The position numbers and the translations under genes were made by a program. Under the pieces are notes generated by a model, which had not been told where the DNA came from, made no database searches, and was given only the letters and a program-made list of their open reading frames with translations. This document shows positions 43,514-51,380 of a DNA stretch of 64,000 bases, one piece after another. This DNA comes from UBA11612 sp963662375 (GTDB taxonomy: Bacteria; Pseudomonadota; Alphaproteobacteria; Rhodospirillales; Rhodospirillaceae): positions 186,001 to 250,000 of the forward strand of contig CAXXRP010000015.1 in the NCBI GenBank assembly GCA_963662375.2, in the 5' to 3' direction. Every line of letters begins with the position of its first letter. Position 1 is the stretch's first letter.

Positions 43514-44644
43514 GTGTTGGACACCACTGCGGAAATTCTGAAATCAACGCCTCTCGATGGGCTTCACCGCGCGCTCGGCGGCAAGATGGTGTCCTTCGCA
43601 GGTTACAGCATGCCTGCGAACTATCCGATGGGGGTGCTTAAGGAACACCTGCACACGCGCGCGGATGCAGGCTTGTTCGACGTCTCGCACATGGGCCAAG
43701 CGGAATTAACAGGCGAAGATGTTCACGCCGCCCTGGAAACGCTGGCGCCCAGCGATCTCAGAGATTTGAAACCGGGACACACGCGCTACTCCGTCCTGCT
43801 CAACGACCATGGCGGCATCATCGATGATTTGATGATCACGCGCCCGGCAGAACCGGGCATGGAGAACACGCTGTATCTTGTCGTTAACGCCGCATGCAAG
43901 GATGGCGATTTCGCCCATATTTCCTCCACGCTCCAAGGACGGGCCAAGCTTACTCAGCGCTGTGCGGCAGCGTTACTCGCGTTGCAGGGGCCCAAGGCTG
44001 CGGCTGTGCTTGCACGTATTGTGCCGGGCGCGGCAGCCATGGAATTCATGACCAGCCGCGTGGCGGAGTGGAATGGCAGGAGCGTGCGCCTGTTCAGGTC
44101 CGGGTATACGGGCGAAGACGGTTTTGAAATCTCCGTTCCGGCCGACGCCGCCGAACAACTAACCAAATTGATCCTCGATCAACCGGAAGTTCAGCCGATT
44201 GGTCTCGGTGCCCGCGATTCTCTACGTCTTGAGGCTGGGCTCTGTCTCTATGGCAACGATATCGACACCGTCACAACACCTGTGGAAGCGGCCCTGACGT
44301 GGGTCGTTGGAAAGCGCCGGCGCGACGAACGCGGCTTCCCCGGCGCGGACAGGATACTCAGTCAAATTGCTACGGGTGTCCCACGTAAGCGGGTCGGCAT
44401 TAGGGCTCTCGGCCGCGCGCCGGCCCGCGCTCACACGGAAATTCAAGACGGCAACGGTGGCAAGGTCGGCGAGATCACCTCGGGCGGCTTCGGCCCCAGT
44501 GTGAATGGCCCGGTAGCCATGGGCTATGTGGCCACGCCGTTCGCTAAATCCGGAACGCCGCTCACGCTGATCGTGCGCGGCCAGCCCATGCCTGCGGAAG
44601 TGGCCACGTTGCCGTTCGTGCCGCACCGCTATTTCAAGCCTTAG
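43514..44644 (+). CDS. gcvT: Glycine cleavage system T protein (aminomethyltransferase)
   Basis: The 376-residue protein transfers the methylene group from the H-protein lipoyl arm to tetrahydrofolate and releases ammonia. The start is a GTG at 43514, with a TTG directly after as an alternative. LDGLHRALGGKMVSFAGYSMPANYP, FDVSHMGQ and RSGYTGEDGFEI are hallmarks, and the conserved Asp in NDHGGIIDD is present. It is first in gcvT-gcvH-gcvPA-gcvPB behind a glycine riboswitch. Confidence 0.95.
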   Translation: MLDTTAEILKSTPLDGLHRALGGKMVSFAGYSMPANYPMGVLKEHLHTRADAGLFDVSHMGQAELTGEDVHAALETLAPSDLRDLKPGHTRYSVLLNDHGGIIDDLMITRPAEPGMENTLYLVVNAACKDGDFAHISSTLQGRAKLTQRCAAALLALQGPKAAAVLARIVPGAAAMEFMTSRVAEWNGRSVRLFRSGYTGEDGFEISVPADAAEQLTKLILDQPEVQPIGLGARDSLRLEAGLCLYGNDIDTVTTPVEAALTWVVGKRRRDERGFPGADRILSQIATGVPRKRVGIRALGRAPARAHTEIQDGNGGKVGEITSGGFGPSVNGPVAMGYVATPFAKSGTPLTLIVRGQPMPAEVATLPFVPHRYFKP

Positions 44645-44662
44645 AGGGTTAGGAGACTTCGC

Positions 44663-45043
44663 ATGAGTCAGATTCGTTTCAGCAAAGACCACGAGTGGAT
44701 CGCTGTTGACGGCGACGTCGGAACCGTTGGAATCACGCAGTACGCACAAAATCGGCTAGGCGACATCGTTTTCATCGAAGTTCCTGAAGCTGGCAAAGAG
44801 ATCAAAGCTGGGGGCGAAGCGGCCGTGGTGGAGTCCGTCAAAGCCGCCAGCGAAGTTTATGCGCCCGTTTCCGGAACGATCGCCGAGGGCAACGGCGCGC
44901 TTGTCGACACGCCGGAAACGGTCAACACGGATCCGCAAGGCGACGGCTGGTTTTTCAAGATCAAGATAGCTGATGTCGCGGAGCTTGACGGACTCATGGA
45001 TCAGGCCGCTTACGAGGCTTACCTCGCCGAACTGGACGCATAA
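44663..45043 (+). CDS. gcvH: Glycine cleavage system H protein
   Basis: The 126-residue carrier has the lipoylation lysine Lys60 in VVESVKAASEVYAP. FSKDHEWI at the start and the C-terminal GLMDQAAYEAYL are typical. The lipoyl arm moves the aminomethyl group between the P and T proteins. A GGGTTAGGAGA site precedes the ATG, 18 bases after gcvT. Confidence 0.96.
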   Translation: MSQIRFSKDHEWIAVDGDVGTVGITQYAQNRLGDIVFIEVPEAGKEIKAGGEAAVVESVKAASEVYAPVSGTIAEGNGALVDTPETVNTDPQGDGWFFKIKIADVAELDGLMDQAAYEAYLAELDA

Positions 45044-45068
45044 ACTCCCGCCCTAAGGACACAGCATC

Positions 45069-46415
45069 ATGCGCTATTTACCCCTGACAGACTCCAACCG
45101 TGCCGATATGCTCGCCGCCATCGGCGCTAACTCTGTGGACGAGTTATTTCGCGATCTTCCCAAGTCTGCGTTAGCCTCGGCACAGTTCGATCTGCCCAAT
45201 ACCCAAAGCGAGATGGAGGTTGAACGTGCGCTCGGCGCCATGGCCGCCAAGAATCTGAACTGCGGGCAGGCGCCGTCATTTCTCGGTGCGGGGAATTACA
45301 GGCATCACACGCCTGCCGCTCTCGACTACATCATTCAGCGCGGCGAATTCCTGACGGCGTACACGCCCTACCAGCCGGAAATCAGCCAAGGCACACTTCA
45401 GGCAATCTATGAATTCCAGACTCAGGTGGCGCTTATTACCGGCATGGAAGTGGCCAATGCGTCAATGTATGATGGCGCAACCGCCTGCTCCGAAGCGGTT
45501 GGCATGGCTTGTCGCGTCACCAAGCGCAATAAAGCTTTGATATCTGGCAAAGTTCATCCCCACTACGCCGACGTCACCGCCACCTCCATGAAATTCCTGA
45601 ATGTGGCGGTGGAGCGACTCGCGCCCGACCCTTTCAACTTGGAGGCTCTCATCGGCCGCGTCGGGGCAGACCTGGCGTGTGTCGTTGTGCAGACACCGGG
45701 ATTCTTCGGTCACCTAGGAAATTACGGCGCGTTGGCCGCAGTCTGTCGCGCCGCTGGTGTTCTTCTCATCGTTTGCGTCACCGACCCGGTATCGCTGGGC
45801 GCGCTGGTTCCGCCGGGGCGTATGGGCGCGGATATTGTCGTGGTTGAGGGCCAGTCCTTGGCCGGGCCCATGAGTTTCGGCGGCCCCGGGGTAGGACTGT
45901 TCGCGACGCGGGAGAAGTATATCCGGCAAATGCCCGGGCGCCTTGTCGGTGAAACCACCGACGAAGACGGCCGCCGTGGCTGGGTGCTCACGTTATCCAC
46001 TCGCGAGCAGCATATCCGCCGTGAAAAAGCCACGTCCAACATCTGCACCAATTCCGGTCTCATTGCTTTGGCGTTCTCGGTCCACATGACCCTGCTCGGC
46101 GAAGCCGGCTTTAAGCGCCTTGCCAAACTCAATCATGCCATGGCGACGATTCTCGCCGAGAAGCTGGAAAAAGTGCCGGGGGTGTGCGTGCTGCCGACTA
46201 GTTTTTTCAACGAGTTCACTGTCGAATTGGCAATACCTGCCGCAGATGTCGTCGAGCGTCTGGCCAAGCGGGGTGTCATGGGCGGCATTCCCGTTTCGCG
46301 CTTTTATCCCACATACCCCGAGGGGCAAGATTTGTTGCTGGTGACCGCTACAGAGACCAATACCACCGAGGATATCGATACTTTCGTCGGTGCCTTAAAG
46401 GAGGTGCTGTCATGA
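45069..46415 (+). CDS. gcvPA: Glycine dehydrogenase (decarboxylating) subunit 1
   Basis: The 448-residue N-terminal half of the split P protein shows FLGAGNYRHHTPAALDYI, YTPYQPEISQGTLQAIYEFQT and ASMYDGATACSEA, and lacks the PLP lysine, which resides in the other subunit. With GcvPB it forms the PLP enzyme that decarboxylates glycine and loads the H protein. It overlaps gcvPB by 4 bases (ATGA). Confidence 0.95.
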   Translation: MRYLPLTDSNRADMLAAIGANSVDELFRDLPKSALASAQFDLPNTQSEMEVERALGAMAAKNLNCGQAPSFLGAGNYRHHTPAALDYIIQRGEFLTAYTPYQPEISQGTLQAIYEFQTQVALITGMEVANASMYDGATACSEAVGMACRVTKRNKALISGKVHPHYADVTATSMKFLNVAVERLAPDPFNLEALIGRVGADLACVVVQTPGFFGHLGNYGALAAVCRAAGVLLIVCVTDPVSLGALVPPGRMGADIVVVEGQSLAGPMSFGGPGVGLFATREKYIRQMPGRLVGETTDEDGRRGWVLTLSTREQHIRREKATSNICTNSGLIALAFSVHMTLLGEAGFKRLAKLNHAMATILAEKLEKVPGVCVLPTSFFNEFTVELAIPAADVVERLAKRGVMGGIPVSRFYPTYPEGQDLLLVTATETNTTEDIDTFVGALKEVLS

Positions 46416-47941
46416 CCAAGCCAACCACCGCTAGCGGCCACAAGGGTCTTCAACTGGAACAAGAACTGATCTTCGAACAGGACACCCAGGGCACGACCGC
46501 TGTCGATCTGCCGCACATCCTCGAATACCGCGAGCGCCTTGGTGAATTCGCATGCGAAGACGCTATCGGCCTGCCCGGGCTTTCCGAGCCGGAAGTTGTG
46601 CGTCACTACACGCGCCTGTCGCAAAAAAACTACTCTATCGATAGCGGCTTCTACCCGCTCGGCTCGTGCACCATGAAGCACAACCCGCGCCTCAACGAGA
46701 AGATGGCGCGCCTGCCAGGCTTCGCCGATATTCATCCATTTCAACCCATCTCGACCGTCCAAGGCGCGTTCGAACTCATCGATACTTGTGCCCATTGGCT
46801 GACGGAACTCACCGGTATGGCGGCGGTGGCTATGTCGCCGGCAGCGGGTGCCCACGGCGAGTTGTGCGGCCTCATGTGCATCAAGTCAGCGCACGATGCT
46901 GCGGGCTCAACCCGCTCAGTCGTGCTGGTGCCGGACTCGGCCCATGGCACCAACCCTGCCACGGCGGCTTTGTGCGGCTATATGGTGGAATCCATTCCGG
47001 CGAATGAAGAGGGCCGCGTCGATATCGAAGCTCTCAAGCAACGCCTTAGCCCCAACATTGCAGCGGTGATGATCACCAACCCCAACACCTGTGGTTTGTT
47101 CGAGCGCGAATGTATCGCCATCGCTGAGGCCGTGCACGCGGCTGGTGCATTCTTATACATGGATGGCGCCAACTATAACGCCATCGTTGGCCGTCTGCGC
47201 ATTGGTGATCTCGGTGTGGATGCGATGCACATAAACCTGCACAAAACCTTCTCCACCCCCCACGGCGGCGGTGGTCCCGGCGCTGGCCCGACTGTTTTGT
47301 CGGAAGCGCTTGCCCCGTTCGCCCCTGTGCCCATGGTTGTGCGCGGGCCAGCCGGCTTCGAAGCCGAGGAACACGCCGGCTTTGACACCGGTGGGCAAAG
47401 TTTTGGCCGCATGAAAGGCTATCACGGCCAGTTCGGCGTTTTTGTCCGCGCGGTGGCTTACATGATGAGCATGGGCGTGGACGGTCTGAAGCAGGCGTCC
47501 GGTGATGCGGTGCTCAATGCAAATTACCTGCTCGCAAGATTGTCCGAGGAACTCACCCCGGCGTTCCCTGGTCCGTGCATGCACGAGGCGGTGTTCAACG
47601 ATCGGTTTCTCAAAGGCACTGGCGTGACCACCCTGGATATCGCCAAGGCGCTCATCGACGAAGGCTTCCATCCGCCCACCATATATTTTCCACTGGTGGT
47701 GCACGGTGCGCTGCTGATGGAGCCAACCGAAACCGAGAGCAAAGCGGTGCTTGATCAGTTCGTCGAGTCGATGTTGCATCTGGCGCGCAAGGCAAAGGCG
47801 GGCGGTGCGGCGGAAGAGTTCCAGGCCGCGCCGCAACTTGCTCCACGCCGCCGTCCGGATGAGACTAAGGCAGCCCGCAAACCGGTTTTGCGCTGGGCAC
47901 CGCCCGACGAAAGTAGCGCTGCCCGACAGGCGGCGGAGTAG
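46412..47941 (+). CDS. gcvPB: Glycine dehydrogenase (decarboxylating) subunit 2
   Basis: The 509-residue subunit carries the PLP lysine Lys278 in HINLHKTFSTPHGGGGPG. FYPLGSCTMKHNPR and PDSAHGTNPATAA are conserved. The C-terminal 40 residues (ETKAARKPVLRWAPP) are a charged tail common in alphaproteobacterial forms. It ends the gcv operon; a GST gene follows 20 bases later and may be cotranscribed. Confidence 0.95.
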   Translation: MTKPTTASGHKGLQLEQELIFEQDTQGTTAVDLPHILEYRERLGEFACEDAIGLPGLSEPEVVRHYTRLSQKNYSIDSGFYPLGSCTMKHNPRLNEKMARLPGFADIHPFQPISTVQGAFELIDTCAHWLTELTGMAAVAMSPAAGAHGELCGLMCIKSAHDAAGSTRSVVLVPDSAHGTNPATAALCGYMVESIPANEEGRVDIEALKQRLSPNIAAVMITNPNTCGLFERECIAIAEAVHAAGAFLYMDGANYNAIVGRLRIGDLGVDAMHINLHKTFSTPHGGGGPGAGPTVLSEALAPFAPVPMVVRGPAGFEAEEHAGFDTGGQSFGRMKGYHGQFGVFVRAVAYMMSMGVDGLKQASGDAVLNANYLLARLSEELTPAFPGPCMHEAVFNDRFLKGTGVTTLDIAKALIDEGFHPPTIYFPLVVHGALLMEPTETESKAVLDQFVESMLHLARKAKAGGAAEEFQAAPQLAPRRRPDETKAARKPVLRWAPPDESSAARQAAE

Positions 47942-47961
47942 CGAACAAAAAGGGACGCCCC

Positions 47962-48570
47962 ATGCTCAAGGTTTACCAACACCCCCGCTCCACATACTCG
48001 CGCCGAGTGATGATCTGTCTTCTAGAAAAGAAAATCCCCCATGAAGCAACCGTGGTGGATATGGCGGTGAAGGCACACAAGGCGCCCGAATATCTATCCC
48101 TGAACCCCTATGGCCGTGTGCCGGTTATCGATGACGGCGGTTTTGTTCTCTATGAGTCCACCGCTATCTTGAACTATTTGGAAGCCATCCATCCCGCGCC
48201 GGCGCTGGTGCCGCCCGACCCCAAGGCCCGCGCGTTGGTGGACATGCACATGAAGCTCTGCGACGTCCAAATGGGCGGGCATGTCGGCACCATCATTTTC
48301 CCTAAGCGCTTTCTGAAAAAGGAACGCTGGAATGTCGAGGCCATGGATGCGGCCAAGGCGGCGATAGAGATACACCTGGAGATTCTGCGCAAATCCCTGG
48401 CCGGGAAAACCTATCTCGTTGCCGAGAAGTTCAGCCTTGCGGATCTGACTTACCTGCCGTTCCTTCACTTTCTGCCGCTGATGGAGATTGATCCACCGCC
48501 CGCGGTTCGCGACTGGGCCGAGCGTCTCCTGGGCCGCGACAGCGCCAAGCAGACCGTGCCTGACGCCTAG
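47962..48570 (+). CDS. Glutathione S-transferase family protein
   Basis: The 202-residue protein opens with a thioredoxin-like half: HPRSTYSRRVMICLLEKKIP places Ser/Thr at the active turn, NPYGRVPVIDDGG gives the cis-Pro and YESTAILNYLE binds the glutamyl moiety. The helical half includes LVAEKFSLADLTYLPFLH, the N-capping box. An AAAAAGGGACG site precedes the ATG. It lies at the end of the gcv transcription unit and is followed by a hairpin terminator. Confidence 0.9.
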   Translation: MLKVYQHPRSTYSRRVMICLLEKKIPHEATVVDMAVKAHKAPEYLSLNPYGRVPVIDDGGFVLYESTAILNYLEAIHPAPALVPPDPKARALVDMHMKLCDVQMGGHVGTIIFPKRFLKKERWNVEAMDAAKAAIEIHLEILRKSLAGKTYLVAEKFSLADLTYLPFLHFLPLMEIDPPPAVRDWAERLLGRDSAKQTVPDA

Positions 48571-48578
48571 CCACGAAA

Positions 48579-48607
48579 AACCCGGAGCCGCAAGGTCCGG
48601 GTTGTTC
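48579..48607 (+). terminator. Intergenic hairpin between convergent genes
   Basis: AACCCGGA and TCCGGGTT form an 8-base stem around a 9-base loop, preceded by A's and followed by a short T-containing stretch. It sits between the GST gene and the convergent atpF, so it could stop transcription in both directions. Confidence 0.6.
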
Positions 48608-48641
48608 AATATGCCGCGTGCCGCCGTTAAGGCGGAGACCG

Positions 48642-49124
48642 TCAGTCCATGCGGGCTTGCAGCTCGCCGATCGCCTTATCCGTTAGCGCCTGTTTCTTGC
48701 CCTCGTCGAGGTTCTCGCGGATCAGGGTTTCCGCGGCCGCCAGGGCCACCTCCACTGCCGTATCCCTCACTTGAGACAGTGCCTGTGCCTCGGACTGGGC
48801 GATCCGCTCCAGGGCCTGCTGCTGGCGCCGCTCCAGCGCCCGTTCAAGGTCCTTCTCCGCGTCTGCCTTCATACGCCCGGCCTCATCTTTGGCCAGGGAG
48901 ATGATTTTCTTGGCCTCGGCCATGGCATCACACTGTTTACGCTGGTAGCTGGCCAATAAGGCCTGGGCATCCTCGCGCAGCTTGCGGGCTTCTTCAATTT
49001 GTACGCGGATTTTGATTGCGCGCCCGTCGAGAGCGGACGATATCACCTTCGCCGCAGGCTTGAACATCAAGGCCACCACGAGCACGAAGGCCAGGCCCAC
49101 CCAAAATGCGGGATCTGCGAACAT
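48642..49124 (-). CDS. atpF: ATP synthase F0 subunit b
   Basis: The product of about 160 residues has one N-terminal membrane helix (PAFWVGLAFVLVVALMF) and a long charged coiled coil (about 35-140) that forms the peripheral stalk with b'. The ATG at 49124 overlaps the b' stop by one base (TGATG); a GTG just before it is also in frame. It is last in the operon atpI-atpB-atpE-b'-b, the standard alphaproteobacterial arrangement, with F1 genes located elsewhere. Confidence 0.93.
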   Translation of the reverse strand: MFADPAFWVGLAFVLVVALMFKPAAKVISSALDGRAIKIRVQIEEARKLREDAQALLASYQRKQCDAMAEAKKIISLAKDEAGRMKADAEKDLERALERRQQQALERIAQSEAQALSQVRDTAVEVALAAAETLIRENLDEGKKQALTDKAIGELQARMD

Positions 49125-49615
49125 CACCGCGTCTCCTTCAGGGCACGGGTAACGGCGGCGTCAACGGTGCCCCCATCTGGACTGAGCGCGGCCAGTTTGC
49201 CAACAACGTCGCGGGCGGTCCCGACGGCGATGGATGTCAGGCCGTCCATAGCCGCTTGTTTGGCTTGATTAATGCGCGTTTCGGTCTCGCCGATTTGCTT
49301 TGTGATCTGGGCGGACAGCTCGGCGGTGCGCGCCTCCGCCACTGCCTTCATCTCAGCCTGAACCACGCGCAAATGCTCGTGCGCCTGATCCCGTGCCGCT
49401 GTCATCGCCGCCTCGTAGGTTTCGATGGCCTGATCGATTTCTGCCTTCAATTGGGTCGCGCGGTCCAAATCATCCTGAATCACAAGCGCCCGTTGTTCTA
49501 GCACTTCGCCGATGCGCGGAATACCGATCTTGGCCACCACCCAATAAAGGGCGACGAACGTGACCACCAGCCAGAATAACTGGGAGGCAAAAGAAGTCGG
49601 ATCAAACTGAGGCAT
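49124..49615 (-). CDS. atpG: ATP synthase F0 subunit b'
   Basis: The 163-residue protein begins MPQFDPTSFASQLFWLVVTFVALYWVV, the typical b' membrane helix, then IPRIGEVLEQRALVIQDDLDRA and a long coiled coil. Two different b-type subunits are the rule in alphaproteobacteria and other photosynthetic-lineage bacteria. It lies 30 bases after atpE and overlaps atpF. Confidence 0.93.
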   Translation of the reverse strand: MPQFDPTSFASQLFWLVVTFVALYWVVAKIGIPRIGEVLEQRALVIQDDLDRATQLKAEIDQAIETYEAAMTAARDQAHEHLRVVQAEMKAVAEARTAELSAQITKQIGETETRINQAKQAAMDGLTSIAVGTARDVVGKLAALSPDGGTVDAAVTRALKETR

Positions 49616-49645
49616 GGGCGCCTATCCCCGGTCCCATTCAGACCT

Positions 49646-49870
49646 TTAGGTGAACAGGATGATGAGCGCGATCACCAGGGCGAACAGGGCCGTAGCTTCC
49701 GACAGGGCGAATCCCAGGAAGGCGAAGGCGCGGAGCTGATCTGACATCGACGGATTACGTGCCGCGGCCTGCATATACTGGCCGAACACGATGCCCACGC
49801 CGACGCCGCCGCCTATAACGCCGATGGCCGCAAGCCCGGCGCCGATCATCTTGGCTGCTTCTGTTTCCAT
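49646..49870 (-). CDS. atpE: ATP synthase F0 subunit c
   Basis: The 74-residue proteolipid has two membrane helices joined by the polar loop ARNP. The proton-binding Glu58 is in FALSEATALFAL, and the first helix has the Gly-rich GVIGGGVGVG packing motif. The ATG at 49870 is chosen; earlier in-frame starts add non-family residues. The c-ring drives rotation. An Asp/Glu pattern for sodium binding is not evident, so the ion is presumably H+. Confidence 0.96.
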   Translation of the reverse strand: METEAAKMIGAGLAAIGVIGGGVGVGIVFGQYMQAAARNPSMSDQLRAFAFLGFALSEATALFALVIALIILFT

Positions 49871-49932
49871 TGTTCTGTCCTTTCGTGAACGAAGAGTTGC
49901 GTATTGAGGGTTCGAAAAATTGTACTCAGGGC

Positions 49933-50691
49933 CTAGTTCAAATTCAGCGCGTCGTTGAGATAAAGGCACGACAGCAGGGTAAACACATAGGCCTGGATCA
50001 GGGCCACCAGGATTTCCAGAAGGGTCACCGCAACCACCGCAGCGAACGGCAACCAGCCGAACAACAATCCGAGCGAAATGATGAAGCCCGCCAGCACCTT
50101 TAAAAGCACGTGGCCGGCTAGCATGTTGGCGAATAGCCGCAACGACAGGCTAAAGGGGCGGATGATGTAGGAAAACATCTCGAGCGGGAACAAACCAATC
50201 GCAACCGGCAACGGCGCGCCCGGCGGTACAAACAGGCTGAAGAAGTGAAAGCCGTGCTTGAAAAATCCGAGCAGGGTGACGGCGATAAAGACGAAGACCG
50301 CCATCGCCCCGGTGACAACAATGTGCGAGGTGAATGTGAACGAATACGGGAATAAGCCGAAAACATTGCCGAACAAAATGAACAAAAACAGGGTGAACAC
50401 AAACGGGAAGAAAGGCATGCCCTCCTTGCCGGCATTGGACTTCACCATGTCGGCGATGAACTCATACAGTATCTCGGTGGCGGCTTGCAGGCGGCCCGGC
50501 ACTATGGTGCGCTGACGCATGGCGCCCCAAAACAACAAGAACGAAGCGATAACCGCAAAGGTCATGAACAGCGCCGAGTTGCTGTAGGAAAGGTCGACCC
50601 CTCCGACGTGAATGGGAATAAGGGGCGTGATGTCGAATTGTTCCATGGGGCCGTCCGCGGCGGCCCCGCCATGATCCTCGGCGTGTTCCAT
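49933..50691 (-). CDS. atpB: ATP synthase F0 subunit a
   Basis: The 252-residue membrane protein has about five to six helices. The essential Arg lies in SLSLRLFANMLAGHVLL and the following helix contains IQAYVFTLLSCLYLNDAL. FTSHIVVTG and FKHGFHFFSLFVPPGAP are conserved. It forms the two proton half-channels against the c-ring. The ATG at 50691 is used; a TTG directly before it is in frame. Confidence 0.95.
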   Translation of the reverse strand: MEHAEDHGGAAADGPMEQFDITPLIPIHVGGVDLSYSNSALFMTFAVIASFLLFWGAMRQRTIVPGRLQAATEILYEFIADMVKSNAGKEGMPFFPFVFTLFLFILFGNVFGLFPYSFTFTSHIVVTGAMAVFVFIAVTLLGFFKHGFHFFSLFVPPGAPLPVAIGLFPLEMFSYIIRPFSLSLRLFANMLAGHVLLKVLAGFIISLGLLFGWLPFAAVVAVTLLEILVALIQAYVFTLLSCLYLNDALNLN

Positions 50692-50722
50692 CAAGATCGC
50701 TCTCGCTTCATTTTCGCGCCGT

Positions 50723-51115
50723 TCACTCCGGCGCCGTTGTCTTGGCCTCGTCCGTCTCGCCGGCCGCCTTATCCGCAGCCTCTTTCTCCCGCGCGGCGCG
50801 CCCGAAGCCGACCGCTTCGTCCATCCTCCGGCTCAGGCGGAGTACGTTTAAAACTCCCGCCGCGAAGCCCAGGGCCAGGAACGCCAGCATGAAGATGGGT
50901 TTTGTCTTCAGCTTGCTGTCGATGAACAAGCCAATTCCGCCGCCCGCCAGCACAGCAACCACTAGTTCTATGCCGATCCGCATGCCCAGGCCCATGCCGC
51001 GCGACGTCTCGCGCTGCCGGAATCCGGCCTTCTGCTTCTCTGCGCCCGCGTCCTGCGTGGCCTTTAGCCGGGCATTGATGCCTTCCAGGGTGGGCGGGTC
51101 GTTATGCTCAGCCAT
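50723..51115 (-). CDS. atpI: ATP synthase assembly protein AtpI
   Basis: The 130-residue protein has two membrane helices (IGIELVVAVLAGGGIGLFID and IFMLAFLALGFAAGVLNVL) with a charged, Ala-rich C-terminus. GMGLGMRIGIELV matches the alphaproteobacterial AtpI family. It assists c-ring assembly and opens the F0 operon. Upstream 265 bases to smc's end hold only non-coding sequence and presumably its promoter. Confidence 0.88.
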   Translation of the reverse strand: MAEHNDPPTLEGINARLKATQDAGAEKQKAGFRQRETSRGMGLGMRIGIELVVAVLAGGGIGLFIDSKLKTKPIFMLAFLALGFAAGVLNVLRLSRRMDEAVGFGRAAREKEAADKAAGETDEAKTTAPE

Positions 51116-51380
51116 TATCTAGAGAGGTTCCCGGGGTGAATGATCCCTTGGACACCATAGCCTCATCCCGTGCAAGGGGAGGGGCCGGCTAATGCCTGTG
51201 AAAGATCGCTGATACCGCTAAAAAACCCCGATTCTAGCCTGTTGCAGTGTAAAAACGCGCGAAACATAGGGGCGAGACTAGGGGGTGTCAAGATTGAATC
51301 CCTGCGGTCTAACGAACTGAAATAAATAGATAAAAGACGCTGGACGAAACCGTGAATCGGGCCTGGTAAAGGCCTCTATT